A stretch of DNA of 64,000 bases from Patiria miniata (Eukaryota; Echinodermata; Asteroidea; Valvatida; Asterinidae), in NCBI RefSeq assembly GCF_015706575.1, contig NW_024037047.1, positions 9,366,632 to 9,430,631 on the forward strand. Direction: 5' to 3'. The position numbers and the translations under genes are program-made. Position 1 is the stretch's first letter. Every line of letters begins with the position of its first letter. Below are positions 1 to 11,026 of this stretch, piece after piece. The notes beneath the pieces are model-generated. The model worked only from the letters and a program-made list of their open reading frames with translations. It searched no databases and was not told the origin of the DNA.

Positions 1-85
1 ATTTCTTTCTTTTTTTCTGTCTGTCAAAAACTTTTTATTTTTAAGTTTGGAGTAATTTTTTAAAAATTCTTATTTTGATCATTAG

Positions 86-1292
86 CAAGTGGTCAGCAGC
101 CTTCAACCGATGAAACGGATGCGAGTCCAGTCAGGGATGCGCCAGGCGCTCCTAGTGGGGACATCGGTGCCGGAGGGCCAGCGACCCAGGCTAGCGCCGA
201 TGCAAGCAGCGGTGCTGGCCCCGGGGGAAGGCCATCAGCTCCTCAGGCTACTGCAGCCCGCAGCGCTGGTGGACCAATGATTGGTGAAATGTTAATCACA
301 GGGGAGCAGTGCCCACTCATCGGTCATGCAGAAGACACCGAGTTTGAGTTTCATTCGGTGAAAGCGACAGGAGGACAAGCGGGACCAAGGCCAAATGAAG
401 GTGACCCAAGTATGTTAAAATGATGATTGTGCACTTGCAGTTTTTCAAAAATTAAATAAATACCTTGAAATATGTACCTGGATGCCCCATTTATCTTTAC
501 TTTCACTCATTGTATTGTTAGTTCGAGGATACATCAAGGTCTTTTTGATGAGGGTTTCATGTTAATACAAATTTCCATAGACCAGTGACCATTATGTACT
601 CATCTTGGATAAATAAAAAAAAAAACTTTCAGTGACAGTTGATAACATTCTGTACCACCACCGATAGAGAAAATGTGTGGTATCAAAAAGGACGGATTAA
701 AATTTTCAAATGGTGGAACTAATTATAAGGCCCCCCCCCCCCCGAACCAACGAGGAATTAAAAATAACAATATTTGTTTAAAACTTATTAGTGTGCCTCC
801 TCCAGAAAATGGGGCCTCCAAAAAAGCTCAAAGTGCTGTCCTGGAATTTACACCTGTCCACTCATTTTAAATTGCAGTTCGCGACCTTGAAATTAACTTC
901 ATTTTTTTTCACGGAAAGTCGAACACAGTACTTTTCTCTACTAAAGCTAAAATATTAAGTTCTCTTCCGACTATCCATCTTTGATCTAAAACAAATTCAG
1001 TGATTGTTATTGTCTGTTTTCTGAGTTTGGTTTACGTTTTTGGTATCTTTTATGGGTAGCAGGTAGACAGGAAACAGAAAGCATGAAACAGACCAACCCA
1101 CCAGATGTGGTACATACATGTATACAGGGCAGCAGCAGTGTTTACAGTGGTGGGGCTGGTGTCGGCAGCGGGCCAGTGGATGGAAGTGGGCCTAGAATTG
1201 GCAAACTGACAATATCTGGATCAAATAATCCGGTCATTTTGGATGCTAGAAGGACCAAGTTTACCTTTACAAGTACTTCACATAAAAAGTGA
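86..1292 (+). CDS. 3' end of an unrecognised protein-coding gene (last two coding exons)
   Basis: Two exons join cleanly. The first (86-409) follows an AG acceptor and ends at a GTATGT donor in phase 1. The second (1063-1292) follows a TAGCAG acceptor and ends in TGA. The reading frame is open through both, about 184 residues. The start lies left of the window, so this is only the C-terminus. The first exon is Ala/Gly/Pro/Ser-rich and looks disordered. Each exon carries a related 29-residue segment: one beginning GPMIGEMLITG and ending TEFEFHS, the other beginning GPRIGKLTISG and ending TKFTFTS, with about 13 identical positions. The second contains ISGSNNPVIL, loosely like RHIM-type amyloid motifs (hydrophobic-x-hydrophobic-G-x-NN), but I would not assign a function on that. 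I do not recognise the protein. The exon structure is fairly sure, the identity unknown. Confidence 0.6.
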
Positions 1293-3310
1293 ATGTGTCA
1301 ACTGTAATCACTATAACAAATCACAAAAATCATCAGTGTCAATTGTCAATCGGTCTTACTATAATACGGTATTACATTTTATACCATCTTGCCAAACAAA
1401 AAAAATTGACATTAAAGAAAAAAGGCAATTGCAGGAATGATTGCAAAACTCCTCGATAATGAGTTGCCAGATGAAACAAATTTTCACCAACTCATTTGGA
1501 ATGATTTAGATGTACGTTATTGCCGTTAAAATATTTGTCCTCTGAAATCATTGTGTGACTTAGACGTCAAAAAAAAAAGTAGCGTAGGCATAGATGCAGT
1601 ACTAATTACATGGCAACGTATGTCACCACATGAAACCGAACGAGTATGTGGAAAAAGAAGTTAAAATCAAAATGCGACAGCTTATTTTTGACACTTTCCT
1701 ATATACAACCCTAATTAACCAATAACACTAAAATAAAAAAAAAATGCACATCATCCACAGGTCTAAAAAGTAATGTGATATTTATGCCTTTAATGTATAT
1801 TAAATGAATTGAAAAGGATTATGCAAATGTAATTGTTTTGTCTGAAATATGCCATGAACTGATTTTTTAAAATTATTTACGCTGAATTGGCAATACTTTT
1901 TTTTCGGCCATGCTGCACAAATGTATGACCTTCAAGTACTTTGTGAATAATCACTATTGAATAATATCATTTTGATTGTAAGTGGTAGATATAATTTCCA
2001 ATCAAATTGGATTTTCTTAAAACTATTTTTCTACTGGTTATGAACAAACTGTGTCTGCCTGTAAATGTGTTGCCATTTGAAAAATAAACGTTTTAAAATC
2101 TGTAATTGTAAAGCTCTTTCTAGTCCTACATCTGGTTTATTCTTGCAGGATCAACCCGTTGTCCAGCGCACACTCTGTTCAGTATTCAAGTCAAGCTCTT
2201 GTAAACTTAACCGACTGGACAGAGGAAGCTTTTGTCAACTGAATTATTATGACTTTTCTTTCATGCATCTGCTGAATCTGCCAATTTTTTGTATAGCCTA
2301 CCAAAAATGGCCATTTTTGCAAAAACGGTGAGGTACAGTGTGAACCCCCCCCCCCCAAAAGCAGGATGCAGCGTAAGGGATAAGGGTAAACATATCAAGA
2401 GCTAGATTCAAAGCAAAAATAACAATTGACATCAGAAGGGTACATGACATGTTCCAGAGAGTTCTAGTCCTTAATATTCTTTATTTCACAAATTTGAGTC
2501 AATCAGACTCAAACAAAACATAAAAGGAGCTTAAATGAAATAAACAAAATACACAAACTAAAAAAACAAAAATCAAAATTGCCTCCAAAATTACATTTTA
2601 AGAATGTTATAAGTCCCAGTATAGATGTGTCTGGAATAAAGCATAATACATGTAAAAAAAAAAACAGGGCCAACTGTTCTCCTATTATTTACACTTTTCA
2701 TAGGAAAACATATCTTAAAGGGTGGGCACTACAACATCCTCAAAAGTGTTGAATCCTCAAAAAAGTATTGAAATGTGTGCCGCAGAGATGCAAATGTTAA
2801 CATTTCGCTGTGCTTGTCAATGCCGATGATGGGCAAATCCCAAAATCAAATTTCTTATTTGTGGGTCTTTTGACTATTAAGTGACGTAATCAGTGGCAAC
2901 TGTTTAATGTGATAGATGAGAATGTTAGAATTTGAATCACTACAGCAGCTGTCTATCTCTCACGGCCTCGAAAGAAGACCTAAATTGAGGGCGCTATACA
3001 TATTATCAACTGTCTTGACAAGGCACTTATGATACAAGGCTAGTTTCTGAAGATCCTTCCTATACGTCACTGTCGTCACATGTACACAAAACAAGGGTGT
3101 TATAAAAAATCATGTTGTCATGATTCTGGAAGTTCAAAGACTACTTCCCAAATTTGTCCAAACAACCATACGCAAGTTGGGAGTCAAGTCCGATGTCATC
3201 ATGATATCAACAGAGCATGATGGCTGTCATCATTGGCTTCCATAAACGATCAATCTTACTGCAGGTCCTTTGCTCACTTTCCTGGTACTCCGTTATGGAA
3301 CCAGCCAAGG
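1293..3310. other. Convergent intergenic interval / 3' UTRs, no gene seen
   Basis: AT-rich sequence between the stop of the left-edge gene and the poly(A) signal of PRPF31. An AATAAA at 1732-1737 could end the left-edge transcript. Several short reading frames here have no recognisable content or splice context. A GAGGGCGCTATA word near 2987 belongs to a motif that recurs across the window. Confidence 0.5.
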
Positions 3311-3316
3311 TTTATT
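3311..3316 (-). terminator. Poly(A) signal of PRPF31
   Basis: AATAAA on the minus strand, about 100 nt past the PRPF31 stop codon. It is the first canonical hexamer downstream and would give a short 3' UTR. Cleavage would be expected some 10-30 nt further down. Confidence 0.55.
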
Positions 3317-3415
3317 CATATAAAATATCACCCACCGGGAAAATGAAAGCTGCCAGTTGCTATGGCAATGACCTTCTGACCTTCAAGTGATGTCATCAAG
3401 TGGGTTCTTTTTAGA

Positions 3416-6400
3416 TCACTTGGCACCAGAGAGCACTCTTTTGAAGCCTGAGGTCGTTGAGAAATATCCAGCATTTGCCTCTGAGGCTTTCTTCTCTGCT
3501 GCCTGGGGGTTGACAATCTCCAAACCCTGCCCAGGAAAAATAGAAGTCTTCTATAATAATCTGGTAATATTGTTAGATGCCATTGTCATCCAAATTGGGC
3601 ATGTTCTTGATCGGGCAGATACAATTCTCTCCAAAAAGCAAACAGAAATAATTCTAAATTTGTAAATATTTCTTTGAAACTAAGAACTTTCAGTTGTGTT
3701 TAAAAAAAAACACAGACCAGCTCTTTGAGAATTAACCACAAGTTGATGTGTTGTTACTTTTTCTACAGGAACAATTATTTCTCAACAAAACAACAATGAA
3801 ACTTCATTTAAAATTAAAGGTTTTCATCTTTCAAAGTTACTTTTCTGTAATTCACCTACTAATAACTCTTGTTTACCTATTTCAACCCACAAATGTAAAA
3901 AGTAAGAAGTTGACAGCATATTGCATCAAACCTTCTTATGGTCCCTTTTTTAATTTTTAATTAAGACAGTTTTGTTACATGTTGTAAATTTTTAAATATG
4001 GATCACACATCCGAATGGAACAAATGATGAATTAAACAGAACACAATCCATTGAAATCCTACCTGGAGGGGTGTAAAGGCAACGCTTGACGCCGTGCCTG
4101 ACGTCTCCCTCCCTCTTACTGTGGATCGACCGCCGTGGGTCTGCTGGCGCTGTAACTGACGCTGTGAACAACAAGAAAAACAACAGAAGAGAAAATAATT
4201 AGCAAAATTACAGGTAACAGCAAAAATGTCATGCAAGGTGTACTGACTTTGGATGGTCATATGCTGCTTCCTTGCTTAAAAAAACATATCAGTTTGCTTT
4301 GAAACTAAATGGAATTGGCCCAAAGTTAAATTTCATTGCTCTGCTACCGTTACCGAAAATTCCCTGCTTACCGCAGCAGAAAATTCTGTGCCTGCGGTTC
4401 ACTTATTTCATGGGTTGGCAAGGCATTTTGGCTTCTGGGCATGCGTACGTCCCGTAACTAAGGATTTTGTGCTTACAGGAGTAAGACACTACGGCATGGT
4501 GATCATAAGCGCGAAATTCTGTGCTTAGCAGAGTCATGAAATTGGGCTCAGGTTGCTTGCCAAAATCTCTGGCAATGTGTTTGGTAGGAATTGGCAGAAA
4601 CGAGAAACTGGTTGTTTTTTTTGACTTGGCCTTACCTGGTCCCTAGTCTACCCACCTGTAAGCTCTTGGATAGCTTGACCTGTGTCTTGTTATCAACCTG
4701 CGGCCCTCGTATCCGGCCCGTCCCTCCCTTGCCCACCTGACCCAAAGAGAAGCCAAGATCGTCTTGGTAGGCATCATCCTCAATCTCCCCAAATGTCATC
4801 CGATTGGCTGCCTTGCGCATGCTGGTCATGCCCAACTTCTCTTTCATCTTGCGGACTCTGAGTGGTTGGATGAAGACACACAAGAGGGCTCATATTAGTC
4901 TGGTTGTCTAAAGTAGTACCATCGATGAGTTCATCACAATTTCATCACAAGTCTGGTCCGAAGTAAATGATCGGTCCTTTTATAAGTCCAGCCACAAGTA
5001 ACAGGGGATAAACACTATTCAAAGGAGTGGTTTGTCGTAGATCGTTTGAAAACCTTGTGACTCGAAATGAGGCTGGAGAACTTACAAAGGACTTGTGAGG
5101 ACTTTTGAGGACTTGTGAAGATTTGGGAGGATTTGTGAGGACTTGTGAGGACCTGTTAGGGACTTGTGAGGACTTGTGACAACATGTGATGGCTTGTGAG
5201 AACTTGTGAGGACTTGTGATAACATGTGAGGACTTGTGAGGTTTTATGAGGACTTGTGAGGTTTTATGCGGACCTGTAAGGACTTGTGAGAACTTGTGAG
5301 GATGTGTGAGGACCTTTTGAACATTTTGATGGTCTCAGCTACAACACTGCTCACAACCTTTAAGAGGATTTCTTGATGTGTTAGCTTAGTTTTTACCTTC
5401 GTCCACCTCGTTTCTTCCTGCTGACGTCGATGGGAGCCGGTAGAGCCTTCGCCTGTTTAGGAGGAGGTGGCTCTTGTAGCTTGGACAACCGACGTTCTAT
5501 CTCCTCTCTAAAGTTCAAACCAATCGTAGCATTGGTGCTCTCATGGAAGCTGTCTACCCTGGCTGCAAGGGTGCATTTGCCTGACACGAGACGTGCCGCT
5601 TTCTTCCTTAAATCCTGGCGGTTGTAAGGAAAAACAAATTATAAGGGTAACATATTTAATGACGCATTGGCATGGAACTCGGTTCTGGTATACGAGAGGT
5701 TAGCACACTTACTGGATTAGTTGCCTGGACTATGTCACTGTAGTAGATGTAGCCTGTGTGAGGGTTTGTTGCCACACTGGAGAAACCTGAGAGTGTCTTC
5801 CGCTGTGCTCCTAGGAGTAGGATGTTACAAGATGGCATCTTGGAGAGGTTGGTTAAGCCTCCCGCAGCACCTAGAAGTTGGAATTGTAGCAATCAATCAA
5901 AAGACTAGTCATCAGTGGGTACTGGTATCAAGAGGTACACCAAATTAGAATATCGGGTTGTCACAAATTACCATTTGCTTTTTGCACCATTTGTGAACTT
6001 GCATTTCCAATGTAAAACATTTAAGGATTTTTGACAATGTCTTACCCATGATCTTGGCAGCCGTTGATGAGCCGACTATGATGGATAAGTTGGGTGCAAT
6101 GAATGACATACGGGACTCCACATAAGCTTGGATTTGTGACTTGGCTTCGTTCAAATCAAAGGCCTGCAACAGATGAAGAATATGGAAATACTCAATGGCT
6201 ACGACTGGCAGTAGCACAGGTGTCAATGCGAAGTGGCGGCAGCCGCTTCCATAGTCGCATGAGTAATTTCAAGCCGTAGCCAAGTCATTCAGATGTGGCT
6301 CATGTGTCACGATTTAATGCTCTTACGTACCATGTCGCAAGCCTCATAGACGGTAGCCAATTCTTCGTCTGTCAGCTCTGTCCCCTGGGTGGTGGAGGCT

Positions 6401-8571
6401 GACACACTCACCACCATTATCACCGCGTTTGTCAGGATGTCTTGCAGCTGCTCATTAGTCTTTGTGTTGTCGAGAGTGTTGCCCAACTCCTGTAAACAAC
6501 AAAATGGATTTAGTTTAGTACATCCCAGTAGCTATGACGTTAAAGAGTGTGACACTAAAAAAAATCAATTGACTGATCCCAACAAGCTCAAGTGGTAAAG
6601 ACGTCTGCACTAGTAAGCAGGAGGTCATGGGTTCAAGTCCCACTCACGTCAAGCCGGTCTTTCGCGTTAAGTTCTCAGATAGCACTGAGAATATGCTGCT
6701 AATAAAGTAATCCCCACCACAAAAGTGGAGGATTCTGGAGGATTCGGTGAGGTTCTAACTTATAGGCAAAACAAATTAAGGGAGTTTGGGACAAATGTAC
6801 GAAATACTTTACTAGAAGTCCATATTGAAATATTGTGTTAGTGGAATCATAACTGGTGACACTGCGTAGCTGCACAAACCTTGACTGTTTGCAGGTACTC
6901 TTGGGGTGTGGGGACCAGTGATTCTAGCTCAGGGAAGCGTTTCTGGTAGTGATCTCGTACAAACTTGTGAATGATATCTGTGAAGAAAACAAACACCAAA
7001 TAGTGCAGAGAACAATCGGAACAATTTAACTGGTTGATAATCAGTTACACTGTTTATTGAAAGATTTTGTGTATAACTCTTTAAGTGCGGTGGTAGAAAT
7101 ATATATTCACCAGGACATGTACGTGTTCATGCAATCATAATCATGTCAACATAAAAAGACATCAAAAATAGAACCTACAGACTGCATTACAGCAAAAACA
7201 TAAATTGTATTTTCTTATATTTTTCCAAAGGGGACGATCCCCCTTTTGGACGTCAGACCAGTTGGGAGGGGGGAGAGGGGTTTTCAAAGGGGGGGGGGGG
7301 GGGGGGGTTACGGTCCAAAAGGGAGGGGGGGGGGTAGGTAAGGACCTCTAGCAGCACGTGGCACCCTAGACATTACCTTTGGGCCATTTGCACACTCGAA
7401 TATTAAAAAAAAAATACACGGACCACTTCAAAATGGTCAGAACCAATACAATGTATCTTACTGATTTCGTTGTCAATCTCCACACTCAGGTTGTTGGCTT
7501 GGACGATAAGTTGATATTCTGGATCTGCCTCTACTGGGCCAACCACTGAAACGATAATCACAAGAGTAAAGCAATTAAACAAAGGAAAAATCAAGAAACT
7601 ATCAAAAGACGAATCCAGTAACATTATGAAACAATTGAGGGAGCACGACAATTCAGGTTACTGCGAAGCGTAGAAATCCAGACAACGAGATTTTCATCCT
7701 GATGTCTTCATTATTCTGGTTTGATGAAATTGATGAAATTGGCCCAAATATTACCTTCTTCCTTCCTGGGATTTTCTTGGAAATATTCGATCTGTGCCAT
7801 CACATTTTTCAACTGTCAAGAACAACAATATTTCAAAAGCAGTTTATCTTTCTCTTCAATAAATAAAAAAGATTGTCAACATTTGAAAAATATTGTTGCA
7901 AAGCCTTTGATCCTGTGAAAATGTGAACTTAACTACAAGGCCGCTCTTCCTTTGAGCGAGACTAATTACAGAAAGGGAAAAGCACCTTCTAAATTGTCAA
8001 AATAATGAAAACCACATCAATGACACAAGATTTCTAGCACCTCAACTTCACCAGAAGCTGTGAGTGCAACATGTGCATGTCTGGTGAGACTGACATTTAA
8101 GAGTTGGCATCTAATAGCGATTTTTGTTCCCCTGTAAATTGGAGAGTGATATGTTCAATACTTAAATGCACTGTGCTGAAATTCAGGCACTCAAAAATAA
8201 TCAGAAATGAATTAACTGCATTGGGATTTGAAACTCAAGACAAAATCCTTTTCATGTCATGAGCTGCTGATGTCAATAAAACAGCCATCGGTACCCATCT
8301 CATGATAAAATAATGCATATTGAAATAATGAAGTCCTAACTGGGGGGGGGGGGGGGGGGAGGAGAGATTGAGGGAAAGGAAATGTTTTTGTTACCTCTTT
8401 ACTATGTCTTAGTTTAGCGATGGACGTGATGGAATCTGCCTTGGTATCCACATCCATCCCAATCTCATCCACATCTTGGATGTCTTCATCTTCATCGTTG
8501 ACAGCCTCGGCTTCAACTCCTTCCTCCGCAATCTCCTCCAAGTCTGCCAGAAGCTCATCAGCTAAAGACAT
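3416..8571 (-). CDS. PRPF31: U4/U6 small nuclear ribonucleoprotein Prp31
   Basis: Spliceosomal protein that binds the U4 snRNA-15.5K complex and tethers U4/U6 to U5 in the tri-snRNP, in the nucleus. Eleven coding exons: 8571-8395, 7812-7755, 7545-7462, 6977-6880, 6489-6331, 6163-6046, 5870-5713, 5614-5397, 4857-4656, 4161-4063, 3526-3416. All have GT-AG junctions and matching phases, giving 493 residues (human about 499). The N-terminus MSLADELLADLEE and its acidic tract match the family. The Nosic/Nop core includes FPELESLVP and, near residues 208-218, ESRMSFIAPNL. GAQRKTLSGFS and HTGYIYYSD follow, then the nuclear-localisation stretch RKKRGGRR at about 350-357. The C-terminal SGTASSVAFTPLQ block and final exon GLEIVNPQAAEKK are also conserved. 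No break seen. Identity is very secure; exon ends are hand-placed. Confidence 0.97.
4300..4545. repeat. Dispersed repeat in PRPF31 intron (SINE-like, weak)
   Basis: Contains repeated words such as AATTCTGTGC, GCAGAAAATTC and CATGAAATTGGGC, which reappear in degenerate form around 28.86-29.03 kb and 55.73-55.80 kb. This suggests an old interspersed family. Boundaries are uncertain and no tRNA head was found. Confidence 0.35.
5085..5313. repeat. Minisatellite, unit about 11 bp (GAGGACTTGTG)
   Basis: About twenty imperfect copies of GAGGACTTGTG in the PRPF31 intron between exons 8 and 9. Its core, GACTTGTGA, is the reverse complement of the TCACAAGTC core of the minisatellites at 13.1, 23.4, 36.9 and 53.1 kb. 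Confidence 0.85.
6575..6780 (+). repeat. tRNA-derived SINE in PRPF31 intron
   Basis: The head has an A-box-like CTCAAGTGGTAAAGACG and a B box GGGTTCAAGTCCC with tRNA-like spacing, followed by a non-tRNA body. It does not fold as a complete functional tRNA and sits inside an intron, so a SINE is the best reading. The right end is approximate. Confidence 0.6.
7250..7335 (+). repeat. Poly-G tracts
   Basis: Several long G runs, the longest near 7290-7308, in the PRPF31 intron between exons 3 and 4. Such runs can form G-quadruplexes and are error-prone in assembly. Comparable G or C runs occur near 8342-8360, 9724-9751, 26130-26155 and 58160-58195. Confidence 0.8.
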
Positions 8572-8717
8572 GGCTACACCTCATGCAAACTGGCTTCACT
8601 ATCCCAAGAAAATGAAATAATTGGGACTTCACTGTCAGCTACATATCATGCCCATGAGTAGTTGGAAAAACTATGTAGAGCACGCCGCTTTGGTGGCGTA
8701 TGGGGAGCAGTGGAAAT

Positions 8718-9079
8718 TTAACTCTTTTCGCTACTGAATTTAATTTCCTGATTTTTCACGTTTGAACATAATTAATAAATCGCTGGAAATTCCGCCGTGT
8801 GTCGATGTGGACACCACCATCTTTAAATGTCTCTCTGCAAACAAACTGCTCAAAATAACCTGCAGCAGACCCCGGCCAGACGGAGAGCCGCTGACAGCGC
8901 GCGGCTCAAACTAGGGTCAGAGGTTATACGTTATAAATTATGTAAATAAGGCACACGTCATGGGGATACCCTGTTTATTCACAGTGACGTCACCGAGCCG
9001 CTGCTGGGAGTGGCTTGCCGTACGACATGTACAATTTTTGTGTGCCACTGTTGGCGGCTCGCCGTAGTGAAAGAGTTAA
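8718..9079. mobile_element. TTAA-flanked MITE (piggyBac-type ends) upstream of PRPF31
   Basis: The left end reads TTAACTCTTTTCGCTAC and the right end GTAGTGAAAGAGTTAA, near-perfect terminal inverted repeats (about 12 of 13 bp) just inside TTAA on both sides. The interior is about 350 bp, GC- and CpG-richer than its surroundings, and has no transposase. TTAA target duplication is the hallmark of piggyBac-type transposition. A related end, TTAAGTCTTTCACTACTG, occurs alone near 25679. The element lies between the PRPF31 ATG exon and the proposed first exon, so it could affect the 5' intron. Confidence 0.65.
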
Positions 9080-9410
9080 AGTGTGTCACTTTTTAACCAA
9101 TTTGAAATCTTGTGCAGTTTCTCATTTTTAACATATATTTTATAGTATTAGTAAATACTTAATAGGCCTACCTAAGACAATAATGATAAAATAGATTGAA
9201 TAACAAAAATAACAAACAATACAATTACAAACATCAAAATGCCAACCCCCCCCCCCCCAATAAAAAAAAAACAAAGCAAATCTTAACATGCTTAATGTCC
9301 GGAAACTGGACTCGCTGCAAACCTGACTTTGAAAACAATTAATAAGTCTTACAAAACCTAATAAGTACTTGAAAACAAAACCAAAATGTGAATTTGTGCA
9401 CTTTACCTCT

Positions 9411-9545
9411 AAGTTGATTGTTGTTAGCCGTGAAATACAGAGCCTGTTGTGTTGACAACGCGATGCCGAGTAAAGAAACCAGCTGAACCAAATCGTAGAA
9501 GTTTCGTTTCAGTGTGCATGTGTTTTGAAGGGCGCCCTCCTTTGA
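9411..9545 (-). promoter_or_regulatory. Probable non-coding first exon and promoter of PRPF31
   Basis: On the minus strand a stretch ends with AGAG followed by GTAAAG, a usable donor. The ATG exon is preceded by TTTTCTTGGGATAG, a usable acceptor, 25 nt before the ATG. Joining them would give a short 5' UTR exon and an intron of about 0.8 kb. The upstream end near 9540 is a guess. There is no coding similarity to support this, so it rests on splice signals and position only. Confidence 0.35.
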
Positions 9546-10483
9546 TCAGTCGTCGACTCCCCGCAATTTTATTAGAAAAATTTACTTTAAATAATTAACA
9601 AATTTTTTTTTAAAAATGATTACATGTACTAAAAGTTAAGGGGATATTGGAAACTAATGACCATGTTTTGGGGGCAATCACGAAGAAAACATAGGTTGGG
9701 CGAATAAATGCACCCCTAAAATAATTAAGGGGTACTTTTTGGGGGGGGGGGGACCCTTATAACTTTTTAAAACTTGTCTGTAGTTTCAAACATTTTAAAA
9801 TGCAGGAATCCAATCTTAGTAAAATCATGTATTGGCCCTTCCTCTCTTAGAATGTAAATGTATTCATGAACAAAGAACCACAACATAACAAAAGTCACAA
9901 AGAATCACAAACAACAATATGAATCATACTTGTTATCACACTCAATACATTTTATTCATCCATGACAGCATAGCACCTAAGCTAATAAGCACAAATAACT
10001 GTTTGCCTTTCTGAGATGCAGAGAAAACAAGACTTAAACTGCATCAAATTTAACCCTGTATATATCAGCATGACTGTTGGTAAACAAATGGGGAGGGTGC
10101 AAAGAAGGTTAGAGGTAGGGTAGATCATTTGTCATTTGTTTTGTTTGCAGCAACAAAAAGTTCTCAAAATCTAGACGGGTGCACAACAACTAACCTGATA
10201 AAGTTTTAGCTCTGTGAATGCTGTGAATTCTGTGACAATAATTTTAGGATTTCGATTTCAATTCAAAAGTTGCCAAGTCATATTTTGAATTGCGCCAGAA
10301 ATCAGCATCCGGAACAGAACAAGTTCTCATTCAGCCAATGACTGAACCGGTGAATAATAGCAACCGTGTGTGCGTATGCCTCGTGTCAATGCTTGTGTGC
10401 ACCCATTCACGGATTTGCCCAACAACTACTAACAGAAATTTCCAAAAATGCGCCACTTGATTCATCTTTGGAAATGACCTTCT

Positions 10484-10489
10484 TTTATT
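10484..10489 (-). terminator. Candidate poly(A) signal of EIF3L
   Basis: First AATAAA on the minus strand downstream of the EIF3L stop, implying a 3' UTR of about 540 nt. A second hexamer lies at 9951-9956, so alternative ends are possible. The interval between EIF3L and PRPF31 (9.55-11.03 kb) is otherwise AT-rich with no gene seen. Confidence 0.4.
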
Positions 10490-11026
10490 GTTTTCTTCAA
10501 AAGGACATTAATTATGCCAGAAAATAATTTCATGGGGAGTTCAGTGCCATTACTATCTTTAAACCAAGCAAGATTTTTGATAACAATTTGGTCAGTTACT
10601 TTTTGGATAGCTGCAAACGATCTACTCCACCTTTAAACTGTATTAACATACCATAAAATAAAGTACACAAGTTGAGCCCTATTTTATGGATAAATTTGAT
10701 GTGTAAAGTGTGAAAAAAATGTGTAGCGAGATTTCAAAGCAAACTGCAAAACATTTGCTCAAAATGTTAAAATTTTTATGAATTTCTGTGAAGGCTTTTC
10801 CATGATACACATTTTGAATTTTGAATATTTTAAAACAAAACTTTCACAATTCTCTTTAAAACTCTGGACATCGAGAACAGAAAGCCATATTAGTAAAAGT
10901 TGACATAATTTTGTTGAAATGAAATATACTTCAGTGTTCGATTAGTTGAAACTGTTTGGAGGAGTGGGGAAACTATGACATTTAAACAATGTCAGTTTTG
11001 TTGATCAAGCTTTCATCGAGTTCGCA

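Noticed and set aside
6575..6650. Possible functional tRNA gene
   Set aside because: A and B boxes are present but no full cloverleaf or clear anticodon arm; it is intronic with a trailing SINE body.
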